A DNA stretch of 37,517 bases from JAKVCB01 sp963578605 (GTDB lineage: Bacteria > Planctomycetota > Planctomycetia > Pirellulales > Lacipirellulaceae). Position numbers and translations under genes: made by a program. Shown in pieces: positions 26,589 through 34,597 of the stretch. Below the pieces are notes generated by a model that ran no database searches, was not told where the DNA came from, and worked only from the letters and a program-made list of their open reading frames with translations. How positions within the stretch are numbered: position 1 is the first letter of the stretch; each line of letters opens with the position of its first letter. Location of the stretch: assembly GCA_963578605.1 (NCBI GenBank), contig CAUZEA010000053.1, positions 1 through 37,517 of the forward strand, in the 5' to 3' direction.

Positions 26589-28484
26589 TCACCTTCGGTT
26601 TTTAATACGAACCATGCCGAAAAAGGCGGCCAGTAAGACCAGGGCCAGGCTCGACGGCTCAGGCACTGCGGCGCCACTGCCACTGCCACTGCCCGCATTG
26701 GTGAACTGGGTCTTCCAAAAAAGGTAGTCCAGATTATTGATCGTACCATCGGCGACGCCATCGGCACCCGTACCATTTGTCACGGTTTCGCCAATCGAGT
26801 CTTGCCACACGGTGTAGTCGGCTGCGTCGACCGACCCATTGCCGTTGTAGTCACCCGGCACACTGGTACTGCCGCCAACCAGCAACATCAGGTTGTTACC
26901 CACAACACTGACCCCCGTGAAAGAGCCCGCGCCCGCGCCGGCCAGCGAAAGGCTCAGGCTGTTGTCGACAATCCCACCGGTCGTAGTGAGAACAGCAACG
27001 TCGCTCGACGGGGTGTAACCGCCCAGCACGGCGACGTCGACGATAATGTCCCCACTCAACGTGGTCGATCCGACGACGTCGAACTGATCGGACGTTTGTC
27101 CGGTGCTGTTATCCCGCACATCGATGGCGAGGGTGGCCCCGTCGAGGCTCAAATTGGCACCAATCGTGGTATCACCTTCGGTCCCCAACGTTCCGGACCC
27201 GAAAATGGAACCGCCTTCGCCCGTATCGATCACGCTGTGATTCAGCGACGTGGTACCCGACAGGGTGAGCATATTGCCCGCCACGTCAACCGCGTTGTCA
27301 AAAGCGAGGCTACCGGTGGTGATCGTGACAGTCGTGTCGGCACCGATTGAGAACGGAGTTTGAAACGCGTGGTCGCCGCTTAAAACGCCAACCGCAGGCG
27401 CCACCGGAGTGTCCTCGGTCGTCGTGATCATGCTCACCCCGCCAGGACCCGCAATGGAATAACCGGCTGTCCCGCCGTCAAAGTCAAACTGATTGACCTC
27501 AATCGGCAAATTGGTGAAGACGGTCGAATTCACACCGCCGGTATCCCCAAACGAGACCGTGTCATCGCTGAGAGTGGCCATGCCGTTGCCTGGGTTTCCG
27601 GTGGGAGTCCAATTTGCAGACTGACCCCAGTCACCCGACCCACCGTTCCAAGTAAAATCGGTAGGTGTGGTCGCCGTGATGAGTATGTTATCGACATCCA
27701 TGCCGAAGTTGTGGTCGTTTACATTAGGGCGGAGGTCAATGTCATTGCGGATGTGAAAGCCCGTAATACCATCCCAAACGTCTTGAGTGAAAAGCTGCGG
27801 ATCAAAATCGTAACCTCCAACGGTAGCCGACGCCATCATGGTTGTTTTGTCGAGCGTGATCGAAGCTGTGGTCGGGTTGTTGACGGCGTGCCAAATGCCA
27901 GCCGTGTCATTAATAGTTGTCTCACCTGTGTATTGACTGGTACCAGACAGTCCAGGGCCGTTGTTAATGAAACCCCAGCCTTTGCCATTGGCCCGCGAAA
28001 AATGAAGGCCGAACTCGGCGTTCGTCGCGTCGTCCTTACCGTCAGCGTCCACGTCGCAGCCACAGGTGTACTCCAAATAAAATCCGGAGTTACTTGTGCC
28101 GTTAGAATTACTGCCGCGCTGTACAATCGTATCGAAACTCACCGAGTAATCCATCGCTTCGGCGTTGGTCGTGGGACCGGGGACTGTAGCTCTGGAGGTC
28201 GACCACACTCGGGCCGGGTAGCCCTGCGGGAGCCCCGAATTGCCATCCAAGGCCATTCCACTGCCGAGCAGCCGATGGCCGTCTACCGAGTCCTCGTTGT
28301 AACCATTGATCAGTATGGGACCATCAGCCGCAGAAGTTTCCCACCCAGTCGCGGTCTGAATATCTGTTCCAGCTGCATAAGCCTCGAAAGTCTCTTCCCA
28401 CAACGTGACTGCACTGGCAGGGACCGCTATGAGCAGAACCACAACCGTTACGACGGCACACGCTATTGTTGCAATCAACCTCAT
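26589..28484 (-). CDS. PEP-CTERM protein with N-terminal LamG-like part, one passenger-type module and dockerin-like segment
   Basis: 631 aa from the ATG at 28484, with AAGG six bases upstream and a clean signal peptide (MRLIATIACAVVTVVVLLIA, ending PASA). The longer frame to 28703 begins inside the promoter. Residues about 26-260 are a beta-sandwich-like region (ETFEAYAAGTDIQTATGWET; DVDADGKDDATNAEFG with a calcium-type DxDxDGxxD) resembling concanavalin/LamG-type folds. One passenger-type module follows from FTWNGGSGDWGQSANW (about 275) to about 530, related to the repeats of the neighbouring gene. A dockerin-like segment starts at about 544 (GDYNGNGSVDAADY, then INNLDYLFWKTQF). It ends in VPEPSSLALVLLAAFFGM with a KNRR tail. 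It is exported and probably exosortase-sorted. The ligand is unknown. Confidence 0.9.
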   Translation of the reverse strand: MRLIATIACAVVTVVVLLIAVPASAVTLWEETFEAYAAGTDIQTATGWETSAADGPILINGYNEDSVDGHRLLGSGMALDGNSGLPQGYPARVWSTSRATVPGPTTNAEAMDYSVSFDTIVQRGSNSNGTSNSGFYLEYTCGCDVDADGKDDATNAEFGLHFSRANGKGWGFINNGPGLSGTSQYTGETTINDTAGIWHAVNNPTTASITLDKTTMMASATVGGYDFDPQLFTQDVWDGITGFHIRNDIDLRPNVNDHNFGMDVDNILITATTPTDFTWNGGSGDWGQSANWTPTGNPGNGMATLSDDTVSFGDTGGVNSTVFTNLPIEVNQFDFDGGTAGYSIAGPGGVSMITTTEDTPVAPAVGVLSGDHAFQTPFSIGADTTVTITTGSLAFDNAVDVAGNMLTLSGTTSLNHSVIDTGEGGSIFGSGTLGTEGDTTIGANLSLDGATLAIDVRDNSTGQTSDQFDVVGSTTLSGDIIVDVAVLGGYTPSSDVAVLTTTGGIVDNSLSLSLAGAGAGSFTGVSVVGNNLMLLVGGSTSVPGDYNGNGSVDAADYTVWQDSIGETVTNGTGADGVADGTINNLDYLFWKTQFTNAGSGSGSGAAVPEPSSLALVLLAAFFGMVRIKNRR

Positions 28485-28674
28485 TTGACACCTTGCTTTC
28501 ACACAATTGAAAAAGTGTAGGAAGGGAAAAACTGCCGTCCCGATACCATTGCGGCTATCTCTGCACCGGATCGCATCTCGACAGCGGAGCGGGCTCGAAC
28601 ACAGCCCCCAAAACGCCAACGACTGCACATCGCCCAGATAGGTCCATCTCACGCCTGTGATGACGCCAGATTTC

Positions 28675-28703
28675 AGTATAAGCGATATTAATTCTATTGC
28701 CAA
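28675..28703 (-). promoter_or_regulatory. Near-consensus sigma70 promoter of the 631-aa PEP-CTERM gene
   Basis: On the minus strand TTGGCA (28703-28698), a 17-base spacer and TATACT (28680-28675). Five of six bases match consensus in each box at ideal spacing. The start would be near 28668, giving a leader of about 184 nt before the ATG at 28484. This is the best promoter seen in the window and supports the shorter gene model. Confidence 0.6.
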
Positions 28704-29098
28704 TCAGACAGACAAGAAAAAATAACAATTCCCCCTGAAACTCAACACTCCTGGCCGTTTGGTAACCGACATAGCCGGGTAAGCATACTGATGGAAATGT
28801 CTGATAATTAGACAAGTTATTGGTCGACGCGCCGCGGTGGGCCAACCTGCCTTCGTTCGGAGAGCGGTCCGGAATTCACGGGGACCGAGTGCGGGGTTGG
28901 CTGGGCAGAGGTTGTTCATCGAACCTGGCAGCCCTCAGGAGCCAGCCCGTAAGAGAATGCGCTATCGTGAGCTTCAACGGTAAGCTTCACAACCAGCAGG
29001 CTGTGGCTGGCAAGTGGTTTTGACACATTGCCGGGGGCACCAGGGTGGGTGAAAAGCTCTTGAAATCGTGGCGCCCTTGCCATCGAGACCGGGACCGC
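28704..29098. other. Intergenic region without recognised genes
   Basis: About 395 bases between the PEP-CTERM promoter and the stop of the first Gfo/Idh/MocA gene, all within a minus-strand run. The part next to the promoter (28704-28820) is A/T-rich and could hold upstream regulatory sequence. The rest is GC-rich, with no ORF, tRNA or terminator that I can support. Confidence 0.45.
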
Positions 29099-30214
29099 TT
29101 AACCACCGGTTGTCGCCCGCCACGACTCGATGTTTACCGATCCGCGTTGCCGAATCGACTCTTCGGCGGCGAAACAGACCTCGAATACCTGGTAAGCAAT
29201 CTCCGGTGCCAGGCTGGGTGGCTCGCCGGCGGCGACTCGCCTCACCACATCGGCCAATTCGCCATGGGTGTTGTGTACCAGGTCCCAAGGGTCCTCCTGG
29301 AACTGGTGACTCTTTAGAAGATAGGGCCGGGTCTGGCCATCACTATCGTAGAGGTACAGATCCAGCACGCGGGAATCGTGCAGGTGAAGACTCCCCTTCT
29401 CACCGATCAAAGTCTGTTCGATACAGTGTCCCGTCCCTCCTCCATCGACTCCCTCGGCCTGGTCCTTCTCGGCGGTGCTGGCGCGACAGAACGAAAAAGT
29501 AATCACACCCGCAGCACCGTTCTCAGTCCGCATGCCAACGTGAACCGTGTCTGTTGTCTTGAAGTACGAAAGCACAGGTTCCGCGGCAAAGGTATCGACC
29601 TCGGTAACCACCGAGCCGGTATACCACTGAAACAAGTCGATGTAGTGCGACAACTTTTCTGCGATCAATCCGCCCGACCGCTCGCCCAGCCATTTCCACC
29701 CCCCGGCGTGATCCAGCCAGACATGCCAGAGGCTTTGGAAGTAATCCATGTGGAAGTTGCGAATACACCCCACCTGCCCGCTACGGAGGATCTCCTTGGC
29801 TCTGCTGTAGAGCAGACTGTACCGGCACTCAAAACCAATCTGGAGAAAAGCACCCGTCTCCTTTTGTACCTGCATGATGTGTCGGCATGCATCGATGTTG
29901 TGCGCCATTGGTTTTTGCAGGAGTACCGACTTACCCGCTTCCATGGCCGCACAGGCGACCTCTTCGTGCTGGTCGTTCGGGGTGGCAACATAAATCAGCT
30001 GAATGTCATCGCGGCCTATGATCGTCGACCAATCGGGCTCAACCTGTATGCCGAATTCTTGCCGGGCCCGGTCGGCACGATCGGGTTGCGGTTCGCAACC
30101 AACCACCAAGCCGACAGATGGGAGACTCACGGCATCACGAACGGTCTTGGTCCCTCTGGCACCAACGCCGATCACCGCCATTCCCAGGGATTTTTCAGCG
30201 CGAGTTGCGCTCAT
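29099..30214 (-). CDS. Gfo/Idh/MocA family oxidoreductase
   Basis: 371 aa. The N-terminal Rossmann domain shows AVIGVGARG (Gly-rich loop, G16-x-G18-x-x-G21). LIYVATPNDQHEEVACAAMEAGKSVLLQKPMA follows, with the conserved Lys-Pro of the family (K101-P102, in LQKP instead of the usual EKP). The second domain contains SGGLIAEKLSHYIDLFQWYTG, where the His-x-x-Asp is the usual catalytic pair. These enzymes oxidise or reduce sugars and inositols with NAD(P). No export signal is seen, although many planctomycete homologues carry a Tat leader, so this one is likely cytoplasmic. It is transcribed divergently from a second member of the superfamily, which suggests a shared sugar pathway. The substrate is unknown. 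Confidence 0.92.
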   Translation of the reverse strand: MSATRAEKSLGMAVIGVGARGTKTVRDAVSLPSVGLVVGCEPQPDRADRARQEFGIQVEPDWSTIIGRDDIQLIYVATPNDQHEEVACAAMEAGKSVLLQKPMAHNIDACRHIMQVQKETGAFLQIGFECRYSLLYSRAKEILRSGQVGCIRNFHMDYFQSLWHVWLDHAGGWKWLGERSGGLIAEKLSHYIDLFQWYTGSVVTEVDTFAAEPVLSYFKTTDTVHVGMRTENGAAGVITFSFCRASTAEKDQAEGVDGGGTGHCIEQTLIGEKGSLHLHDSRVLDLYLYDSDGQTRPYLLKSHQFQEDPWDLVHNTHGELADVVRRVAAGEPPSLAPEIAYQVFEVCFAAEESIRQRGSVNIESWRATTGG

Positions 30215-30243
30215 GAGGGGCTTTCTTGGTACGACACGGCTCC

Positions 30244-30279
30244 GTTGGCCAGGTTACAAATGTTGGCCAGGTTACAAAT
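30244..30279. repeat. 18-bp perfect tandem duplication
   Basis: GTTGGCCAGGTTACAAAT occurs twice in direct succession (30244-30261 and 30262-30279), about 30 bases upstream of the minus-strand oxidoreductase start codon. Confidence 0.95.
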
Positions 30280-30373
30280 CACCAGGTGACTTCTTAACGC
30301 GTCACAGACGCAATGGTCAAGGGTTGATCACCGAGTTGCTTTCGACTCCGTCCTCTCCCTGCCCGACCATCGA

Positions 30374-30418
30374 TCGCTCGTCAGTCCCCGCTCGGTCAGT
30401 CTCCGCTCGGTCAAGGGC
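30374..30418. repeat. Short tandem repeat, about three units of 14-15 bp
   Basis: CCGCTCGGTCA occurs at 30388-30398 and again at 30403-30413, and a one-base-shorter relative (CGCTCGTCAGTCC) precedes them. The period is 15 between the clear copies. Confidence 0.8.
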
Positions 30419-30518
30419 GGTGACTTGCCGCGGGGAAACAAGTAAACTGGCCTTCAATGGTCACAGGCCCGCCAGACATGCAATTTCCCGAGGGCCCACC
30501 GCCGAGGTTGTTTTTCGC

Positions 30519-31580
30519 ATGGCCCCTACGAATCTAACCCGCCTTGCCATTGTCCGCTGCGACACGCACGCCTACTGGTATGGCGTTTTCATGGACGAAC
30601 CGGACGTTCTTGCCCTCGCCACGGTGCACGACGAGGCACCCACCCGCCCCGGCATACACAACTATTTCAAGGAGGGCAACGAGTATACCCGGCTTAAAAT
30701 CGAGCGGGTTGAGGGCTTTGTCATCAGCAAGCTGTTCGATCGGATTTTCGAAAAGGGCCAGGACGAAAGTGGGAACCCGATCCTGCAATACGGCACCTAT
30801 CCCGGCCGGGCCGAGCAACTCTCACAAACCTTCTTCAGTCGCCCAGCTGTGTGCGACACGATCCAAGAGGCTACTGAGGACGTCGACGCCGCCTACATTG
30901 CCGATTCGAGCAGCCCAGGCGACGGCGCAGACCATCTTGAACTGGCTCGCCCGTTCCTGGAACGCGGCATCCCCACGTTCGTCGATAAACCGTTCGCCGC
31001 CACGCTCACCGATGCCCAGGAGATCCTTCGCCTGGCAAAGGCCAACAACACGACCGTCATGACTGCGTCGATCCTGGCTCACACCGAGGTCGGCATGCAT
31101 TTTAAAAACCGATTTGCCGAGATCGGCGATCCCGGCCTCCTGATCGTCAAGGGCGTCGGCTCAGCCAACGCCGCGGTGATCCATGGGTTGGCCACAGCCC
31201 AGGGCCTGTTCGGCTACGGTGTCGAGTGGGTCGAGTGCCTGGGAGCCACCCCGCTGGAGTGTATTCAGCTCTATTATCCCGACGGGCGCGAGGCGTTCGT
31301 CATCAACGGATCGCAGCGCGTCTTCATGCAAACGTGCTCTTTTTTCGCCTCCGCGTACAGCAACCAGGGGGTGGTCCATTCGCCGCCCATCGGTGACCCC
31401 GAGTTCCACACCGGCACGCGGAGGATCGTCGAAATGTTCCGACAGATGATCGATACCGGCAAGCCTCCCGTCCCCTACGAACACATGCTCGAGCCGATTG
31501 CCATCATCGAGGCGGCGACGATTGCCCAACGCGAGGGGAGGCGGGTACCACTGGCTGAGGTGTGGGATGGCAAGGTCTGA
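30519..31580 (+). CDS. Gfo/Idh/MocA-like oxidoreductase without a Gly-rich loop
   Basis: 353 aa from the ATG at 30519; the open frame continues upstream to 30003, but that part overlaps the divergent gene. The core YIADSSSPGDGADHLELARPFLE and IPTFVDKPFAATLTDAQEI (about residues 125-170) is the Gfo/Idh/MocA signature, with DKP in place of EKP. The end, PPVPYEHMLEPIAIIEAATIAQREGRRVPL, is also typical. The N-terminus reads RLAIVRCDTHAYWYG, where a GxGxxG nucleotide loop would be expected, and about 50 extra residues follow before the next strand. This may mean altered cofactor binding or a non-redox role. It is divergent from the canonical member next door and upstream of the hypothetical/hydrolase pair. 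Confidence 0.87.
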   Translation: MAPTNLTRLAIVRCDTHAYWYGVFMDEPDVLALATVHDEAPTRPGIHNYFKEGNEYTRLKIERVEGFVISKLFDRIFEKGQDESGNPILQYGTYPGRAEQLSQTFFSRPAVCDTIQEATEDVDAAYIADSSSPGDGADHLELARPFLERGIPTFVDKPFAATLTDAQEILRLAKANNTTVMTASILAHTEVGMHFKNRFAEIGDPGLLIVKGVGSANAAVIHGLATAQGLFGYGVEWVECLGATPLECIQLYYPDGREAFVINGSQRVFMQTCSFFASAYSNQGVVHSPPIGDPEFHTGTRRIVEMFRQMIDTGKPPVPYEHMLEPIAIIEAATIAQREGRRVPLAEVWDGKV

Positions 31581-31881
31581 AGAGCCCAAGGGCCCCAGGA
31601 GGCTATTGCCTGCTCCCCCCTCCGATCCCAAAGCGATCAAACCGCACCGCACACCCTCTCGGCTGAAAATGACCGTCCGTGGTGCGGGTAGAAATAGACA
31701 CACGAACCGAAAATCCGTCAGCCCGCGGGTCGAATCTTTCCCCCGTGCATCGCCTCCAAAAAATGGTAGAGTGGATGGTTAAAATCGCAGGTGGAAAATA
31801 GCAGCCTGACCCAGCGTTTCTGCGAATGGTGAATTCTCGTCCGTCTCCAGCGGCTTCCGTTTTACTTCGACAGGGCCACTC
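31581..31881. other. Intergenic region, nothing recognised
   Basis: 301 bases between two plus-strand genes. No ORF with family resemblance, repeat or clear promoter is seen. A ribosome-site-like AGGG (31872-31875) precedes the next ATG. Confidence 0.5.
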
Positions 31882-32637
31882 ATGTCTTCAATCTCGTTGA
31901 GTTATGTCTCCGGTCAGCCACACCTGGTGCTTACGCACCGCGAGTGGTTGGGCCAGTCGATCGTTTGCCGGCTCCCTGAGTTTGTCCGCAGCCGTGACCA
32001 ACGTGAACGAATCTTCCCGGGCGATGTTGAAACAGAGATCGTCCGGCCGGGGGTCGAGATTCGCTACCGGTGGTCAGCCCCCGACCAGGTCAAGCGCCGT
32101 CTGCAGACCGACTTTCACAGCCATGCCTGGGTGGAGGACGATGTCGTACGATTCGAACTGGCAGGCAGCGTGGTCGGCCCGGAACCTGGTGAGCCTGGCC
32201 TCTACCTGGTCTGCCTGCAGTGTGGACAACACGTGGCGATGCAAGATCAGGATACCACCCGGACCTACCTGCGATCGGGCGGCCGGTGGCGCACTGTCGA
32301 TGAGTGTGTCGGTAGTGCAGGCTTGCCCGATCACCGGATGTTCGGGTCTGGCGATCCTCCAGTCGCACTCGACCGGGTGTTGATGGCAAGGGTTACCGAG
32401 GACCGATGGGTGGTTGGAATCGGAATCGACGGCCCCGGCTCGGTCTCCTCGAACCATCAGCCCTGGCCGTCCTGCATCCATGCGAACCCGACCTGGCCGA
32501 CGCTAGGAACCGGCGAGGAAGCCACCGTCCGCGGAGTCATCCACTGGTTCCGAGGCACACTCGACGAGTTGTGGAACAAGATCCAAGACGAGTGGCCTGA
32601 CACCGCACCAGGAGGTGCCCCCGATGACCACGCCTGA
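31882..32637 (+). CDS. Protein of unknown function, translationally coupled to a hydrolase
   Basis: 251 aa with AGGG six bases before the ATG. I do not recognise the family. The sequence looks like a soluble beta-rich protein: regular strands (VETEIVRPGVEIRYRWSAP, VVRFELAGSVVGPEPGEPG, DRWVVGIGIDGPGSVSSNH) and several aromatic and His residues (HSHAWVEDD; NHQPWPSCIHANPTWPTLG). There is no signal peptide, membrane segment or known catalytic motif. Codon use and a downstream gene overlapping by 14 bases argue that it is real. A sugar-processing or binding role is a guess from the neighbours only. Confidence 0.8.
   Translation: MSSISLSYVSGQPHLVLTHREWLGQSIVCRLPEFVRSRDQRERIFPGDVETEIVRPGVEIRYRWSAPDQVKRRLQTDFHSHAWVEDDVVRFELAGSVVGPEPGEPGLYLVCLQCGQHVAMQDQDTTRTYLRSGGRWRTVDECVGSAGLPDHRMFGSGDPPVALDRVLMARVTEDRWVVGIGIDGPGSVSSNHQPWPSCIHANPTWPTLGTGEEATVRGVIHWFRGTLDELWNKIQDEWPDTAPGGAPDDHA
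32611..32615 (+). promoter_or_regulatory. Ribosome binding site inside the upstream gene
   Basis: GGAGG lies inside the last codons of the unknown-function gene, eight bases before the ATG at 32624. It decides the start of the hydrolase against a GTG at 32615 and suggests translational coupling. Confidence 0.75.
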
Positions 32638-33541
32638 CCCGCATGCTGAGACTCGACAGCAACTCTACGAGTTGCTTGGCCCGCTCCCACCCCGTGATCG
32701 ACCGGTCGCCGCAAAAGTGGTGCGGACCGACCTGCACGACGGGTACCAAATCGAGAGCCTGCTGCTGGACCTGAATGACGACGAGCCGGTCCCTGCTTAC
32801 TTCGTTAAGCCTGTCGATGCCAAGGGAAAACTGCCCACGGTACTCTACTGCCATGCGCACGGGGGGGACTATGTGCTGGGCAAGGACGAACTGATCCGGG
32901 GACGCTCGGTCCTGGTCGACCCGCCGTACGCGAAAGCGTTAACCGATGCTGGCTGGGCAGCGCTTTGCATTGATTTCCCGCTGTTCGGCAACCGCAGAGG
33001 CCTGGGCGAGTCGGAGGCGTTTAAGCTCGAACTGTGGCACGGCCGTGTGCTGTGGGGATTGATGGTGTACGACCATCTGAAGGCAATCGACTACCTCTGC
33101 GGGCGGGAAGAGGTCGACGCCGATCGGCTGGCGGCGATCGGGATCTCCATGGGCAGCACGATGTCGATCTGGCTCGGTGCCCTGGACCCGCGGCTGAAAG
33201 TCATTGTCGACCTCTGCTGTCTGACCGACTTCGACGCGTTGATCGAGACTCGTCAACTCGACAGCCACGGGCTGTACTACTACGTGCCGGGGCTGCTCCC
33301 ACATTTCTCGATGGGCGACATCAATGCACTGATCGCACCCCGCCCACACCTTTCTGTGGCGGGAAACCACGATCTGCTCACACCGCCGGCGGGCCTTGAT
33401 CGGATCGACCACCAACTGCGACAGGTCTACGCCGACGCGGACGCGCCGGACGCCTGGCAACTGCGGCGACCGAACACGGGCCACTTTGAGACGGACCACG
33501 TGCGGCGAGAGGTACTTGCGTTTCTACGGGATCGGCTCTAA
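32624..33541 (+). CDS. Alpha/beta hydrolase (dienelactone-hydrolase/acetyl-xylan-esterase-like)
   Basis: 305 aa from the ATG at 32624, with GGAGG eight bases upstream inside the preceding gene; the two genes overlap by 14 bases. The fold is shown by TVLYCHAHGGDYVLGK (oxyanion region, about 72-87), the nucleophile elbow GISMGS with Ser175, Asp250 in AGNHDLLTPP and His287 in NTGHFETDH. AYFVKPVDAKGKLPTVLY before the first loop is typical of esterases removing acyl groups from sugars or cleaving small lactones. There is no signal peptide, so it is likely cytoplasmic. It probably works with the upstream partner. The substrate is unknown. A candidate terminator follows. Confidence 0.87.
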   Translation: MTTPDPHAETRQQLYELLGPLPPRDRPVAAKVVRTDLHDGYQIESLLLDLNDDEPVPAYFVKPVDAKGKLPTVLYCHAHGGDYVLGKDELIRGRSVLVDPPYAKALTDAGWAALCIDFPLFGNRRGLGESEAFKLELWHGRVLWGLMVYDHLKAIDYLCGREEVDADRLAAIGISMGSTMSIWLGALDPRLKVIVDLCCLTDFDALIETRQLDSHGLYYYVPGLLPHFSMGDINALIAPRPHLSVAGNHDLLTPPAGLDRIDHQLRQVYADADAPDAWQLRRPNTGHFETDHVRREVLAFLRDRL

Positions 33542-33588
33542 TCGCGAAGTCCAAACCGGAGGACTACGGTGGGCTGTCGACTTACCGC

Positions 33589-33624
33589 AGAGGGCGTCTT
33601 CGCGCTCTTCGAATTTCTCATTTT
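33589..33624 (+). terminator. Candidate intrinsic terminator after the hydrolase gene
   Basis: AGAGGGCG (33589-33596), loop TCTT and CGCGCTCT (33601-33608) form an 8-bp GC-rich stem with one mismatch. A T-rich stretch ending in TTTT (33624) follows. It lies about 50 bases past the stop at 33541. The T-run is interrupted, so it is not a perfect example. Confidence 0.4.
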
Positions 33625-33651
33625 GTGACCGCTGAACCCTCCAAGGCATTA

Positions 33652-34446
33652 TCATTCACAGGGAGAGCGGGACGGAACGTCGCCAGGCAGTTTCTCGCAA
33701 AACTGCAGCAAATAGTGCGTTGCATCAAGGCGCCAGACCATCGCAGGCGAATGCCCGGCAAAGTCCACCACGTGGAGCTGATTGAACAAAATGGCTTCAG
33801 GGAGTGCCTGCTGCTGCTTCTCGAACAACCTCATCCCAAGGTGAACGCAGGGAGCCACTCCCACCCTGTCGTCCTGGCTGCCAATGCACAGGTACACCGC
33901 TTTGTCAGCCAGTTGATCGACCCACCGTTCGATGCGCAGGTGCCTGGTGTTACACTGCGAGAACTCCGTGAGGATAGCCCAATCGGTGACCGGCGATACC
34001 GCCGCGACGGCGCGGACTCTGGCGTCAGCCGCGGCCAGACGCAGGCAGCAGTATCCGGCACGAGATATACCGTAAGCCACAATCTTTCCGTTGGTGCCAA
34101 TATCTTTGTTAAGGCACCAGTCTAGTGCGGCGATGCCGTCGCTCACGAACTGCTCGAAGGGATCATCCCCCGCGATGAGAGCCTGGCTCATGCCCACAAG
34201 TTTCTCACCGTACTGTTGAACGCGACCACCATGATGGGGCAAATCAAAACTCAGAACGTAATGTCCCGCCTCGAGAAAAAGCACCGTCGGGTGATTCTGT
34301 GCTGGATCATGAAGGGCAACCTGTCGTGAACCGCCTATATGCAGAAGCAGACCTGACGCCTCACTTCGCAGCTTCTTTTCGGGGGAGGCAAGCGTACAAC
34401 CGAGCTTCTCACTACCTGTGTCGACCGTAAAATCAGTAAGGTTCAT
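33652..34446 (-). CDS. Alpha/beta hydrolase, esterase/peptidase S9-like
   Basis: 264 aa. The nucleophile elbow is VAYGISRAGYCC with Ser128. Asp192 or Asp193 (IGSQDDRVGV) and His232 (FAGHSPAM) or His244 are the likely acid and base. SGLLLHIGGSRQVALHD (31-47) and VLSFDLPHHGGR (64-75) fit the early strands and oxyanion loop. The start is fixed: the codon two before the ATG is a stop (TGA, 34450-34452), and the 15-bp repeat array begins at once. No good ribosome site other than the repeat's own AGGG is present. It is cytoplasmic by sequence, with substrate unknown. It converges on the other hydrolase, to which it is not closely related. Confidence 0.83.
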   Translation of the reverse strand: MNLTDFTVDTGSEKLGCTLASPEKKLRSEASGLLLHIGGSRQVALHDPAQNHPTVLFLEAGHYVLSFDLPHHGGRVQQYGEKLVGMSQALIAGDDPFEQFVSDGIAALDWCLNKDIGTNGKIVAYGISRAGYCCLRLAAADARVRAVAAVSPVTDWAILTEFSQCNTRHLRIERWVDQLADKAVYLCIGSQDDRVGVAPCVHLGMRLFEKQQQALPEAILFNQLHVVDFAGHSPAMVWRLDATHYLLQFCEKLPGDVPSRSPCE

Positions 34447-34447
34447 T

Positions 34448-34597
34448 TTTCACTGCCCTAGGTTTCACTGCCCTAGGTTTCACTGCCCTAGGTTTCACTG
34501 CCCTAGGTTTCACTGCCCTAGGTTTCACTGCCCTAGGTTTCACTGCCCTAGGTTTCACTGCCCTAGGTTTCACTGCCCTAGATTTTACTGCCGTAGG
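34448..34597. repeat. 15-bp tandem array (eight perfect and two degenerate units) abutting a start codon
   Basis: On the plus strand the unit is TTTCACTGCCCTAGG: eight perfect copies 34448-34567, then one with one change (34568-34582) and one with two (34583-34597). On the minus strand each unit contains AGGG, the palindrome CCTAGG and, in the frame of the adjacent hydrolase, codons for Asn-Leu-Gly-Gln followed by TGA. The array ends one base before the hydrolase ATG (34446). Confidence 0.97.

Larger units (their letters stand above)
30215..30518. other. Divergent intergenic region with two short tandem repeats
   Basis: About 300 bases between the two divergent oxidoreductase genes. It holds an 18-bp perfect duplication (30244-30279) and a 14-15 bp period repeat (about 30374-30418). 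I see no coding sequence. Promoter-like sequence is not clear, though both genes should start here. Confidence 0.6.

Noticed and set aside
29378..30289. 303-codon plus-strand frame
   Set aside because: It lies antisense to the well-supported Gfo/Idh/MocA gene and reads as low-complexity Arg/His-rich sequence with no domain.
30003..30518. N-terminal extension of the second oxidoreductase
   Set aside because: It would overlap the divergent oxidoreductase gene and the short tandem repeats; the family-like sequence begins at 30519.
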